From: Aquatica leii
Lineage: Eukaryota > Arthropoda > Insecta > Coleoptera > Lampyridae
DNA length: 64,000 nucleotides
Direction: 5' to 3'
NCBI GenBank assembly: GCA_035610365.1
Contig: CM069432.1
Coordinates: forward strand, 109,759,529 to 109,823,528
A program made the position numbers and the translations under genes. The notes under the pieces are model-generated. The model saw only the letters and a list, made by a program, of their open reading frames with translations, was not told the origin of the DNA and did no database searches. This document shows positions 1-10,828 of this stretch, in pieces. The stretch's first letter is position 1, and every line of letters starts with the position of its first letter.

Positions 1-1313
1 ATGGTAAAACCCAACAATAAACATCGATAAGAAAAATTAGTACTTCTCATAACTATGGTTCTTCTCTACGATCACATTAAGCAACCTTAATGATAAAAAA
101 AACGTTGTTTTCTTAAATTGATATATTATAAACTCTATACAATTCTTTTTCAAAATATTTGTTGTGATAAAATAAGTTTTATTTAAGCGTACATCGGCTT
201 GACTCAAAATCAACAGCCTATTTGCATGAAATATAGCTGTTTTTGCTTTATTATAGTAAACTTTTCTCTCCGTGTACACACTGTACTCAGTTTAATTTTA
301 TTTTTAATATTAATTATAGACTGAAATCACTATTATTTTATTTATTTATATACCAATTATAGAAATGTCCATAATTTTTGGCACAATTTCCATTGTTGAA
401 CATCAATTTGTAAACATTCTTATATAAACTCTTACTGCTTTGTTACAACACTTCTTTTTGTAAGTATACAAAAAATGAAGTGATATTGGACACAACCGCA
501 AGTTCCAGCTTCGTTTCATCTGAGCGTTTCATAGTTTCGTTACAAAAACTAAATTTTTCAAGAAACCTCCTAAATTAAAACTTGGTATTCTTAAGTTTAA
601 ACAATAATAAGAAAACATTAATTTATCTAGAGATATTTTCTAGTTTTCACTGAAAAATTAAATATTAGCCCGTTAAACATAATTGAACATTCAACTACAA
701 ACCATTTTATTTATTTTCTTTTTGTTCATTGTTTGTATTTATCGATAAACTAATTCCTAGATGAAACAGAGGCACCAACCAACGGTTCACCAATAGCAAT
801 TCATACAATTTCAAATATTTCAGTAAATGAAAGTTATGTTAAAAGTAGGTGTATTACAATTTGAAATAAGTATTTTCTTTTACAAATTTTGTTTTAAATG
901 TGTTTGAAAAAATGTTGCACAAACAAGATGTTATTTAGGGAATTCTTTCGGAGTTAGTAAAAGAGGTACAAGAACTGAAAAAAACTAAAAAAAAACAGTT
1001 AAATGCGCTTCAATAAAAGAACCTAATAAAGACAAATCAAATAAAGCGGTAATATTTTATTAACTTTAAGTATTTATGTTTTGAGTCATTATATACATAA
1101 GGTAATCGACTTGAATAAGATAGATGAGTTTACATTGCATCGTACAAATTTCTATATCGTCTTGCTAAGCAATTAATAACAAACCAATTTGCGTCAACAT
1201 TTAGTTGGTTACGTGAAAAACAAAAGAAACCACTGTAAGATACAATAATTATAAGCAAATTATTAGAGAGTAGAGACATCTGATAGACTGTTACTTACAA
1301 TATTTTATTTTAG

Positions 1314-1408
1314 AATGCACACTAAAAATGTTTCCAGAATTAACGGTTAAGCAATTTGAATTGGGTACTATTAAATGGTCTAACAGATCCAAAGAAGAAA
1401 AAATATAG
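1314..1408 (+). other. possible terminal exon, plus strand
   Basis: A T-rich tract ending in TTTTAG at 1313 looks like a splice acceptor. It is followed by 31 codons (first whole codon at 1316) with a non-low-complexity translation that includes MFPELTVKQFELG and ends at TAG 1406-1408. I do not recognise the peptide, no partner exon is assured, and no AATAAA lies immediately downstream. Chance is a serious alternative at this AT content. Confidence 0.2.
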
Positions 1409-2519
1409 ATCTACACGAAATGATTTCTTATAGTATTTTGTGTATAATTTTTTCTCTAATACTTGATTTTTAAACTAAATGGTTTGTTAATACAACTTTA
1501 ATTTTAAACATAAATATATTCAAGCAGTCTAGTATTTGTTGATATTATTTAAAGTACGCCTCATGTTCATACATGAAAGTTTATCTATGTAGCTACAGTA
1601 GATGCCTTGATCTGTTACAAATGTGTTTATTTAGGACTTACATAAAACGTACATTAAATTTTAAGTAGACGTTCAATAGACATTAAATAGTCCGTACATG
1701 CACATCTTATAGATATCAAATGGATATTTATATGGACTAGTATTAGCGGCGCGAGAAATGATTGGCGTTTCTAATTTTACGTGAGATGAATTCTAATAGT
1801 TAGGTTTATAATAGAGCACTTTTAATTATGTAACCGGTTTTTCTAATAGTTGAAATTTTTAATAGAAAGGTTTCAAACTTGACTTTTACTCACGTCGATG
1901 AATATTTTTGCCATAAAAAACTGCATTACGTCTTAAAATACTTATCAGTTCTGCATACGACAAAAGTACTTTAATTACTTTCATATAATGACAAATTAGA
2001 CAATTAGAAAATAAATGAATACTACTAATTTCAGAAAAACTACTGGTAATTGCGTTTTCCACCAATTTGTTAGTTTACCTAACGTACTTGAAATTACTGT
2101 GCAACGTCTAATTGAATACAGTTGAAATTTTAAAAATAGTATTGCTACTGTAACGGTTAATAAAATAAACTACAGCGTATACTGTATTTAGTATAATCGG
2201 TGTCATTATAATGAAATCTAATATTACTCGGATTTCATTAAAATAAATGTTTAGTCAGTGTTATTTTCGTGACTAAACAGAGAACTAAAATTTAGTAATT
2301 AAACGCTGTTAATAACGTCTAAAAATAAATGGTTATTTAATATCGCATCTTGTTTACGTGCAAAGAGTATTCGGCATACTGTAAACACACATAAACATAA
2401 TTGTAAAAATATTTAATATATAAGTATTAAACATTTAAATACAATGAAAGAGTAGAACAAAGAACGGTAATGCACAAGAATGGGATGTACTATTAAAATA
2501 AAATACATATATGACTTAC

Positions 2520-2607
2520 TTGTATCTGTGACAGTTTTGATGCCATTGTTGAACACGTATTTTTCTTCTCGATGTTAAGTATCACAGCATTTTCGTTTCA
2601 AGTCAAT
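2520..2607 (-). other. possible first coding exon, minus strand
   Basis: On the minus strand a pyrimidine tract ending in TTTTCAG abuts 2607 and a consensus donor GTAAGT follows 2520, giving an 88-bp exon. Near its 3' end is an ATG at 2546-2544 in good context (CAACAATGG), followed by eight codons (ASKLSQIQ) to a phase-0 donor. A two-codon upstream ORF (ATG CTG TGA) sits earlier in the exon. This is the arrangement of a 5'UTR/first coding exon of a host gene extending toward base 1, but I could not identify the next exon. Confidence 0.35.
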
Positions 2608-3744
2608 CTGAAAAGAGTAAATGTAATTAACAGGAGTCTATAAGAGTTCTTTAACTTGAGTATAACTATTTATATTTGTTATTGTTATATTTAGATGTTC
2701 ATATTTTAAGTGACTGTAGGTACAACATTCAATTACTAAGCTTTTATTGCGGTACTCAACGGTTAAGACGACTAAACTTTATTTAAAACACATGTAGATA
2801 ATTAACAATTGTAATATAAATAGAACACCAAAATTAATGCAATCATAATTTAGGTTATGCAGTAATTATCGTTAGATTTAATCGTTTATTCAATAACAAC
2901 CAATGTTTTTGTTTGTATTATGCGTATTTGGCTACTAAAATAGTATAGAAAAGTATAGTTCATTATATGAGGCAGTAGGGTGACTTTTGTAGGGCAGGGT
3001 GAACGACATCGACGATGTCACGAACAGACACGATATAGGGATTAAAGAAAAAAAATCTATACTTGTGCACATTATTTTTTATTTGGTATTCACATTTTAC
3101 GTGTTTTTCATATAAAGATAAACTTTATGGTCTCATACAAAAATTTAGATATTTATGTATAAATTAAATTTTTTAGTTATTTTTTAAAACGCTAAAGAAA
3201 TAAAATATGTTTATTAAAATCTCCATTTAATTTACATAATGTATATGAAATGCAAATATTATTGTAACAATACCCTTTTTTACAAAAATAAATATATAAC
3301 ATTCTAATGCGGGTACAGTCATGTACTTATTATGCAAATAGTGTATAGAAATAAAAGTATTATACGTTGTTAATACATTTTTTAATTTTTGTTGTATTCA
3401 TTAAGTGTATGTATACATAAGAAAAGTTAGTAGTTCTATCACGTCATGCATTTAATGTCATCAAAAGCAATATTTTCTAAATTTCTTACGTTTAATAAAC
3501 CAAAAATTATACAAACATTTAATTTTTTGATAAATTTTAAAATAAGCAAATATGTACTTATTTTAAAACACACAGTACCTAAGTTAACGTGAACTAAATA
3601 ATAGCAATGCTATAACGTAAAATCTAAAAAATTGGAAAATAATTTTAATGTTAATATTAACATTACAACTTACAACACCAGTTTTTACATGATTTATAAC
3701 TGTTGGAGAACATTACTCTTAGTCACAACTTAATATTGGTAATG

Positions 3745-5563
3745 TGTTACCTGCGTTTGAATTTCGTTGTGAAAGACACCGAAAGTTTTCTTTTTTTTTG
3801 TGTGTTTCGATTTATTAATTTAGTATTAGCATCAAGAACGTTTTGTTTATTGTTTGTGTGGTTTGAGTTTAATGATATTTCAAGTTGTTTTCAATCATTA
3901 TTGAAATTTTCTTTTAAATGCATACAGATCCGTAGTTTTGTTTTTGATTTAGTACTTTATTTAGTTATCTTCGTAGAATACCAATTCAATATAATTTACG
4001 ACTTCCTTTGTGGAATGTAAGTTGATACATTTTTCTTGGTAATTACACTTTGATTAAGCCACCTGCAGTAATGCAAGTCTCAGCGTTCTTGTGTGAACCA
4101 AAGTCTACGTGCGAAAACGCATGCGACTAATTATAATTTTCATCTTTGTTTTTCTCGTTTGTTCAATGTTCTTTCTTTTACCACAATTTTACTGCGCACA
4201 TGTAAGTAATTAAGTAGGGGATAGGAGGTCTTTAAAAAGTTTGATTTTTTTGAATCATTCGATTCGATTCGATTCATTCGATTTGATTCGATCGTGGGTC
4301 GTAATGACAAATACCGGTTACCGTAAGATGTAGAGAGATATAGGGTAATTTACCCTCTGACGTTATGTAGAACCGCGGAAGTTAGGCAGAAATCGTGAAA
4401 ATTAAGGTGGTGGAGAAAAATGTTAATTTTCTTCAAATTTCGTATAGTACGGCTTGTGTAAAATTCGTGATTTCTGAAACATAAACTGTTACGTTTGTGG
4501 GGTTTAATGTTGTGGTGGTATGTGATTAAATCCTAAATTCGCCTTTGGCGGTTATAAAATTAAATTGTGAGATATATCTTCCGTCGTTGTTCTATTGTTT
4601 GGGAAGCAGCCGAAGTCCATCCAAGGTGTTAGCTTTCAAAACCACTGGGAACCAAAGTTCAAACGGTGTCACCAATTAAGAATTAAGGTATTTATCGATT
4701 TTGTTGTTTGTTCGTGCAGTGACCCGCGATTAAAAATGCAGTAAAAGCTTTCAATTTTGAGTCAATTGAAATTACGACTAACGTTGAATTTAATTCTTTC
4801 AATGAACACGTATAGTGTTTGCGCGAAATTAAAATCAATTAACTTTGTTTTGTTGCGTTTGAGAAATAATTCGTATTTCGAATATATGATAATGTAACGA
4901 CTTATAAACTATATTTTGTTTAGTTCGAATTAAAGTTCGGACATATTTATGTTATAAACTGTATTTTTTTTTGTGTTATTTAATTTGTTTGTTATAAATA
5001 TGCGGTCAAGATCTTGAGATTTAATTATATTTGAAAACGCTATTGTAGTAGCATTTCTTTTTATAAATTTTAATGTAATGTTTTGTGTGTAAATTGTTCA
5101 TTCTTGTTTGCTTAAGATTATTTCATTTCTTTTATTCAAATTTATTTGATATCAATTAGTACTTGTTATTTTATTTTGTTTTTGTTTTAAATATTCAATC
5201 AATAAATGTTAAATTGTTAAATGTAAAGAGCTTTTATTCATTTAGCCGCCGCATACGTAAATTTTGTTTAAGTGTTTTTCAGAATTGTTATAACCCAAGG
5301 TAAGTTCTGGGGTTGTAACCAACCGGATGAGCTTTCAGGTAATCAGGGTTTGAAAGCTACCCTTATAGAAATCCTTGATTGGCGCCCTTACCGATTATTT
5401 GACTATTTTACCGTTCTAGTTCCATTTTTACGACGATCGCGTTTCCAATTTTTCACGGAATTTTAAATAAAACCCACCCTTTCTCCATTGAGCTAGTGGC
5501 ACAACCCCCGTTTATGTTACTACATTGCAGGCAGTGACTTTGTGTTAATTTTGGCATGTAACA
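3745..5563 (+). repeat. 5' LTR of element A
   Basis: This is 1819 bp, nearly identical to 10829-12651, with termini TGTTAC/GTAACA forming a 6-bp inverted repeat. It is T-rich on the sense strand. Candidate promoter and processing signals are TTATAAAA near 4554 and AATAAA near 5201. A cluster of ATTCG pentamers lies at 4255-4293. The open frames inside (3703-4020 and 5272-5466) recur in both LTRs only because the LTR is duplicated, and look noncoding. Confidence 0.95.
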
Positions 5564-5572
5564 TAAATAATT

Positions 5573-5590
5573 TGGCGTCTCCAGCGTGTG
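5573..5590 (+). promoter_or_regulatory. candidate primer binding site of element A
   Basis: It begins TGGCGTCTCC nine bases after the 5' LTR. TGG complementary to a tRNA CCA end at this position is usual for Ty3/Gypsy elements. I cannot name the tRNA from memory. Confidence 0.4.
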
Positions 5591-5669
5591 GCCTTTTTTC
5601 GAATTTTAGTTTGCCTGTTAAGTTTCGTGATTTTTGGAAGATTTTACCGTTTTGTAATTTCATTTTAAA

Positions 5670-7073
5670 ATGGGTTACAAATTGATTGTTGATCGTTTAT
5701 CGCATAACGAATTACGTTATGAAATTTTGATTAGAGGTGGTGATGCATCTTTAGGTGTTGTCGTATTACGAGGTTTACTCAAGAATTTTCTTATTGAAGA
5801 AGCTACCGGAAAATTATCTCGTCCCGTGTATCCTTTCGATTTTAATGCAGATAAATTAGCGATTCGTGAAGGTATCGATGAGCTTAGAAAGTTAATAGAT
5901 TCATTGAAAATTACTCCGACTACAAAAATTTCTTCTACTATTGAAACCAAAATTAAATATTTGTTAAAACGTATTGGCAATTCAATTCCTATTCAAGGTG
6001 ACGATTCACAAGTTAAAGATGAGTTTTTAAAAGACTTAGTTGTTTTAATTTCGCAGTACGAACTTTTGGATAAGCAAATTGTTGTTTCAAATCCGTCTAC
6101 TTCCGCCGATGAAGTCATCGAACCTGTCGTTTAACCTTCTGTAGTTGATAACGCTTTACCGACGTCTTCTGCTGTTAGTCAAAATTTTATTAGTCATGTT
6201 AAGAGTGTTTCAGTTTCGAAATGGAACTTAAAGTTTTCTGGTGATGCAAAGTCAATTTCATTGAATGCATTTTTAGAACGAGTTGCCGAACTTCAATTAT
6301 CGCGTAACGTTTCAAGCCATCAGTTATTTTTGGAGTGTACTGATCTTTTTACAGGTCATGCATTGATTTTCGTTAGATCTATTCGTAATTCAGTTAATTC
6401 TTGGGAAGTTTTAGTTAAGTTTTTACGCGAACAATTCCAGCCTACCGATTATGACGAACGTCTCATTGAAGAAATTAAGCGTCGCACTCAAGCTAATGAT
6501 GAGCCTATGGGTATTTACGTTGCAATTATTCGCAACATGTTTTCACGTCTCGATGAGCCTTTTTCTGAAGAAAAGCAGTTAAAGATTTTATTAAGAAATA
6601 TTCCTCCCGTTTATCAAACTCAGCTTGGTTTGTCGTCAGTTACTTCAATTGAGGAGTTAATTAAATTTGGTCGTATTATCGAGGACCGCATGCAAGCTAT
6701 TGAAGCTTACACGCCTCCGTCTCGTAGAAAGCAGGACATGGAGCCTGATCTCGCTTATGTAACATCTCAAGTTAAGGACATTGCAGTTTCTCGTTCTTCA
6801 AATAACGTTAGTAGTGGTGAAAAATCTACACCACCTGTTAGACAACATTTACGATTACCGTCTTCTAATATCGCACCTTCTTCACGAAGGTTAGCTATCG
6901 TTAATGCGCCTGCTTCTTCTAATCGAAGTAGTCCGCAATTGTGTTGGAATTGCAGGAAGCCTAACCATCGAGCTGCTTCTTGCAAAGAACCTAAGAAAGG
7001 TTTATTTTGTTATCGTTGTGGAAAATCTAACGTTACGGTCCGCACTTGTTCTAAGTGTTCGGGAAACGAGTAA
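5670..7073 (+). pseudogene. gag: Gag polyprotein of element A, one in-frame stop
   Basis: A single frame starts at an ATG 107 bases after the LTR and runs 467 codons to TAA 7071-7073, broken only by TAA at 6132-6134, which a C-to-T change in a CAA codon would explain. The region after the stop (from about 6210) reads as a retrotransposon Gag capsid domain (WNLKFSGD, then SLNAFLERV, then a helical stretch ending around the EERMQ-like IIEDRMQ). The C-terminus carries one good zinc knuckle CX2CX4HX4C (CWNCRKPNHRAASC) and a second in which the His position is Val (CYRCGKSNVTVRTC). The gene ends inside the frameshift signal that leads to pol. Gag packages the element RNA. Whether the stop is read through, sequencing error or a true lesion cannot be told here. 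Confidence 0.85.
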
Positions 7074-10000
7074 AGGACGTACTAAGAAGCCGTTTAGTGA
7101 CGTCAGAGGTTAAAGTTAAATCGGCTGTCTATTTTAATAGTTTACATTCTTCGAAGAAAAAGAGTTTTGTTAAGAATAAAGTCGTGTTAGATTATGTTTT
7201 AGAGTCTGCTGAGTCTGACGAAAGACCTTTTGTCTATGTTAAAGTTTTTGGTCACGAAATTTTGAGTTTATTAGATAGTGGCGCTTCTCGCACTATTGTT
7301 GGTTCTAAGGGTTGGGAAATTTTTAGTCAGTTAGGTTTGAAGTTAAATAAGTCAGTTAAAGTTAATTGTATTGTAGCTAATGGTAAATCAGTACAAAGTT
7401 TAGGTTCACTTCTCGTCCCAATCGAAATTAAAGGAAAAATTGTTGTTTTAGAAGTCTTAGTTGTTCCTGACGTTCCGCATAATTTAATTTTAGGCGTTGA
7501 TTTTTGGAAACAAGCAGGTATCGTTCCTGATCTTAGAAAAGGTGAGTGGCGTTTCGAAAATATGGACACCATTTCACAATTGGAAGATAAAGATTCAGTT
7601 ATTCAGTCTCGTCTCGATCTTTCTTCAGAACAGCTTAATCAGTTAGACAGTTTAGTTAGTAATCATTTTTCTTCTTCGAATGAAAATTTTGGATGCACCA
7701 ACTTGATCGAACATCAGATCAAGACTACTTCCGAACCAATTAAGCAACGTTATTACCGAGTTTCGCCGTTTATCCAGAAACAAATCGATCTGGAGTTAGA
7801 GAAAATGTTAAAGTTAGGCGTTGTAGAAAAATCAAACAGCGCTTGGTCAAGCCCGATCTTATTGGTGAAGAAGAAGGACAACTCTTATCGTTTTTGCGTG
7901 GACTTTAGAAAAGTCAACAAAGTTACCGAAAAGGACGCTTATCCTTTACCTTACGTTTCGTCTATTTTGGATCGTCTTCGTGACGCTAAGTTTATTACAT
8001 CTCTCGACATTAAGTCCGCTTATTGGCAGATTCCTTTAAGCGAAGAGTCTAAGCAGTATACCGCTTTTACAGTTCCGAACCGTGGGTTATTCCAATTCAC
8101 GCGCTTACCGTTTGGTTTAGCTAACGCACCAGCTTCTTGGCAGAGGTTGATTGATCGAGTTTTAGGTCCCGAATTAGAACCTTACGTTTTTGTTTATTTA
8201 GATGACGTCATTATTTGCGCTCCTTCCTTCGAGAAACACATGGAAGTGTTAACTGAAGTTCTTCGTCGCCTTAGAGAGGCGAATTTGATGCTAAGTAAAG
8301 ACAAATGTCATTTTTGTAAACCTGAACTTAAGTATCTTGGTTTTATCGTAAATTCTACTGGTTTGTCGGTTGACCCGGAAAAGGTCGATGCAATTTTGCG
8401 TATTCCAGTTCCCACTGGTGTCGCTGAAGTTAGAAGAATTATAGGCATGGCCTCGTGGTATCGCCGATTTGTACCAAATTTTTCGACAATTATCGCTCCA
8501 TTGACGTCTCTGTTAAAGAAGAATTCCAGCTTTAATTGGACTAGTGATTGTGATGAAGCCTTTCAGATTATTAAGAATTGTTTAATTTCCGCACCTATTT
8601 TGTCTTGCCTTGATTTCAATGTTCCGTTTACAGTTCAAACTGACGCTTCTGATTTTGGTCTTGGTTCAGTTCTTACACAGTTTATCGACGGTGAAGAACG
8701 TGTTATTTGTTATAATAGTAGGTCGCTCACAAAGTGTGAACGCAAGTATTCTACTACCGAAAAGGAATGTTTGGCTGTCCTTTGGTCTATTGAAAAATTA
8801 CGCCCTTATCTTGAAGGAACAACTTTCACTGTAGTTACCGATCACGCATCATTAGTCTGGTTACACAATTTAAAGGAACCTACCGGTCGTCTAGCACGAT
8901 GGGCTGTTAGACTTCAGCAATTTGATTTTACGATCATTCATCGTAAAGGAAAGGATCATGTCGTACCTGACGCACTATCTCGTTCAGTACCAGCTATCGA
9001 CAACATTACTACCGATTGTGACATTACCGAACCTAAGTCTTCGGACAAATGGTTAACGAAACTTATGGAACGTGTACGTTCAAAACCTAACGCTTTTCCA
9101 CAGTGGAAAATTAGTAACGGAAAGCTATTTAAGCATGTTACCGTAGACTATCCCGATCTTCGTTCTGAGAATGACAATTGGAGAGAAGTTGTGCCTAAGT
9201 CTAAACGACTCAAAATATTGTCAAAGTTTCACGATGAGCCTACCGCTGGACACCTTGGTATCTTTAAGACTCTCGAACGAATAGTTCCGCTTTATTACTG
9301 GCCTAAGATGAAGGCTGACGTCATTCGTTACATCAATGGTTGTAAAGTTTGTATCACGCATAAGCCAGAACAGAAACGTCCTGCTGGCCTTATGACCCGT
9401 CATCCTGTTGTGGACAAACCTTGGCAGTTGATCTCTACCGATCTTGTTGGACCGTTACCGCGATCTAAGAGTGGTTATTCGTATATTCTTGTGGTTGCAG
9501 ATTATTTTTCGAAATTTGTTTTATTTTTCCCGTTACGTTCCGCTACTGCAGCAGCAGTTACCAAACGTCTTGAAGAAGATGTATTTTTAATGTTTGGAGT
9601 TCCTCAATATCTTTTGTGTGATAACGGCACACAGTTTCGTAGTTCCGAATTTACGAAAATGGTTTCGTCGTATAAGTCCAAAATTATTTTTAACGCTAAT
9701 TATCATCCACAAGCGAATCCAACAGAAAGAGTCAACCGAGTCATGAAGACAATGCTATCGTCATATATCGAAGACAACCATCGACATTGGGATAAGTATC
9801 TTGCTAAAGTAGCATGTGCTATTCGTACCGCTGTACATGAAGTCACCGGCTTAACGCCGTTTTTCGCTAATTTTGGACGTGAAATCTGTCTCGACGGATC
9901 ACGTCATGGAAAAACTACCGATTCAAACACTATCAACGATCTAGCTTTTGCTGATCGTACCTTTTTGGCCGAAAGAGGCCCAGCGTTTAGAGAAGTTTAC

Positions 10001-10291
10001 GTCGACATTAAGAATCGCTTGAATGCCGCTTATGTCCGCGCTAAACACTATTATGATTTACGTCGTCGTCCAGCACCTTTTGAGGTGGGAGACACAGTGT
10101 GGCGAAAGAATTATGTCCTTTCTGATGCATCTCGATATTTCTCGGCCAAACTGGCACCTAAGTTTATCGGTCCGTTCTACGTGAAACGGAAAGTTTCGTA
10201 TCAGACCTATGAGTTGTCTGATGACACGGGAGCATCTAAAGGCATATGGAACGCCAAGGACTTAAAATTAAACCCGACTGGGGATAAATAG
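7055..10291 (+). CDS. pol: Pol polyprotein of element A (PR-RT-RNase H-IN)
   Basis: An intact 1078-codon frame, -1 relative to gag; 7055 is only where the frame opens, and it is probably made as a Gag-Pol fusion via 7061. Aspartic protease: DSGA at residues 74-77. Reverse transcriptase: about 230-430, with LDI Asp318 and the YLDD box at 381-384. RNase H: Asp530, a Glu near 569, Asp596 and PDALSR Asp639. Integrase: H2C2 finger His726, His733, Cys763, Cys766, and a DDE core at Asp796, Asp856 and Glu891 (35 residues between the last two). The C-terminus has the GPF...YEL module usual for insect Gypsy integrases and no chromodomain. All catalytic residues I can locate are present, so this pol could be active. 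Confidence 0.95.
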   Translation: MFGKRVKDVLRSRLVTSEVKVKSAVYFNSLHSSKKKSFVKNKVVLDYVLESAESDERPFVYVKVFGHEILSLLDSGASRTIVGSKGWEIFSQLGLKLNKSVKVNCIVANGKSVQSLGSLLVPIEIKGKIVVLEVLVVPDVPHNLILGVDFWKQAGIVPDLRKGEWRFENMDTISQLEDKDSVIQSRLDLSSEQLNQLDSLVSNHFSSSNENFGCTNLIEHQIKTTSEPIKQRYYRVSPFIQKQIDLELEKMLKLGVVEKSNSAWSSPILLVKKKDNSYRFCVDFRKVNKVTEKDAYPLPYVSSILDRLRDAKFITSLDIKSAYWQIPLSEESKQYTAFTVPNRGLFQFTRLPFGLANAPASWQRLIDRVLGPELEPYVFVYLDDVIICAPSFEKHMEVLTEVLRRLREANLMLSKDKCHFCKPELKYLGFIVNSTGLSVDPEKVDAILRIPVPTGVAEVRRIIGMASWYRRFVPNFSTIIAPLTSLLKKNSSFNWTSDCDEAFQIIKNCLISAPILSCLDFNVPFTVQTDASDFGLGSVLTQFIDGEERVICYNSRSLTKCERKYSTTEKECLAVLWSIEKLRPYLEGTTFTVVTDHASLVWLHNLKEPTGRLARWAVRLQQFDFTIIHRKGKDHVVPDALSRSVPAIDNITTDCDITEPKSSDKWLTKLMERVRSKPNAFPQWKISNGKLFKHVTVDYPDLRSENDNWREVVPKSKRLKILSKFHDEPTAGHLGIFKTLERIVPLYYWPKMKADVIRYINGCKVCITHKPEQKRPAGLMTRHPVVDKPWQLISTDLVGPLPRSKSGYSYILVVADYFSKFVLFFPLRSATAAAVTKRLEEDVFLMFGVPQYLLCDNGTQFRSSEFTKMVSSYKSKIIFNANYHPQANPTERVNRVMKTMLSSYIEDNHRHWDKYLAKVACAIRTAVHEVTGLTPFFANFGREICLDGSRHGKTTDSNTINDLAFADRTFLAERGPAFREVYVDIKNRLNAAYVRAKHYYDLRRRPAPFEVGDTVWRKNYVLSDASRYFSAKLAPKFIGPFYVKRKVSYQTYELSDDTGASKGIWNAKDLKLNPTGDK
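7061..7104 (+). promoter_or_regulatory. programmed -1 ribosomal frameshift signal
   Basis: The heptamer GGGAAAC (7061-7067) is positioned as G GGA AAC in the gag frame, with the gag stop TAA starting four bases later. After an 8-base spacer there is a stem-loop: GACGT (7076-7080) pairs with ACGTC (7100-7104) and CTAA (7082-7085) with TTAG (7094-7097). Slipping back one base gives GGG AAA CGA GTA, exactly the start of the pol frame. Heptamer type, phase, spacer length and stem all fit known -1 signals. Confidence 0.8.
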
Positions 10292-10819
10292 TTTTAGGTT
10301 GTACCGTTTGAGTATTTTTCTTTTGTTTTTGTTCGTTTATTTAGGTTAGTTAGTTTCGTTTTTGGGTTCCGTGTAGAGACGGACTAAGAATATTTCTCTA
10401 CGGTGGGGACACCACTTGTCGTAAGAGGCGACTAAACAACGGTTCTTTTATTTCCATTTTTCTTTCTTCTGCTATCTTGTCTGTCCTTGTCTTTTATTTC
10501 TGTAGTGTTTGCGGCTAGGTGCCATCGCTCGGTGAGGGCAGTAGTTGTGGGAAAAACGCAATGCGCGGATCTCGTGAAGCGCAGCGCGCCCTCTTCTATT
10601 GTGCAGCATCGAGTGATCTGTGTCGAACCCAAACATATGCTACCCTTCCTATCGTTTAGTTTTCGTTCCGTTTAGTTTTGTTAGGGGTTCTCGATGATTG
10701 CGAGATCGCGAGATCCATAGGTTTAGTTATCGTTTTATTTTTGTTTTTGGGTTATGTGTTTTCGTTTGTCTTTTTTGTTTTGTCTATTTTTAGAGTGATT
10801 TAAGAAATCCCTCTTTAAT
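10292..10819 (+). other. 3' untranslated part of element A
   Basis: It lies between the pol stop and the polypurine tract. No env frame is present. It contains a hairpin-forming stretch TTGTCGTAAGAGGCGACTAA (10418-10437; GTCG/CGAC stem, 7-base loop) and a GC-rich patch around 10510-10640 unlike the rest of the element. Confidence 0.7.
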
Positions 10820-10828
10820 TAGGGGAGG
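10820..10828 (+). promoter_or_regulatory. polypurine tract of element A
   Basis: The purine run AGGGGAGG directly abuts the 3' LTR start TGTTAC, the position where plus-strand DNA synthesis is primed. Confidence 0.75.

Larger units (their letters stand above)
1..3740. other. AT-rich region without a recognised gene
   Basis: No transposon protein, LTR or TIR is visible, and the open frames (for example minus 279-37) have the composition expected of AT-rich noncoding DNA. Two exon-like stretches, at 1314-1408 (plus) and 2520-2607 (minus), are listed separately. A perfect 15-bp palindrome lies at 3005-3019. The region may be intron or intergenic DNA of a host gene; the sequence alone does not decide this. 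Confidence 0.6.

Noticed and set aside
905..1014. Plus-strand stretch after TTATTTAG reading as a short Lys-rich coiled coil
   Set aside because: Low complexity and no partner exon; weaker than the candidate at 1314-1408.
3703..4020. Open frame in LTRs of element A (also 10841-11104)
   Set aside because: T-rich composition inside a long LTR, duplicated only because LTRs are; no family or start signal.
5272..5466. 64-codon frame in the 5' LTR of element A
   Set aside because: Disrupted by a one-base difference in the other LTR; not coding.
10432..10675. Overlapping small frames on both strands after pol of element A
   Set aside because: Arise in the GC-rich untranslated patch; no envelope features such as signal peptide or membrane anchor.
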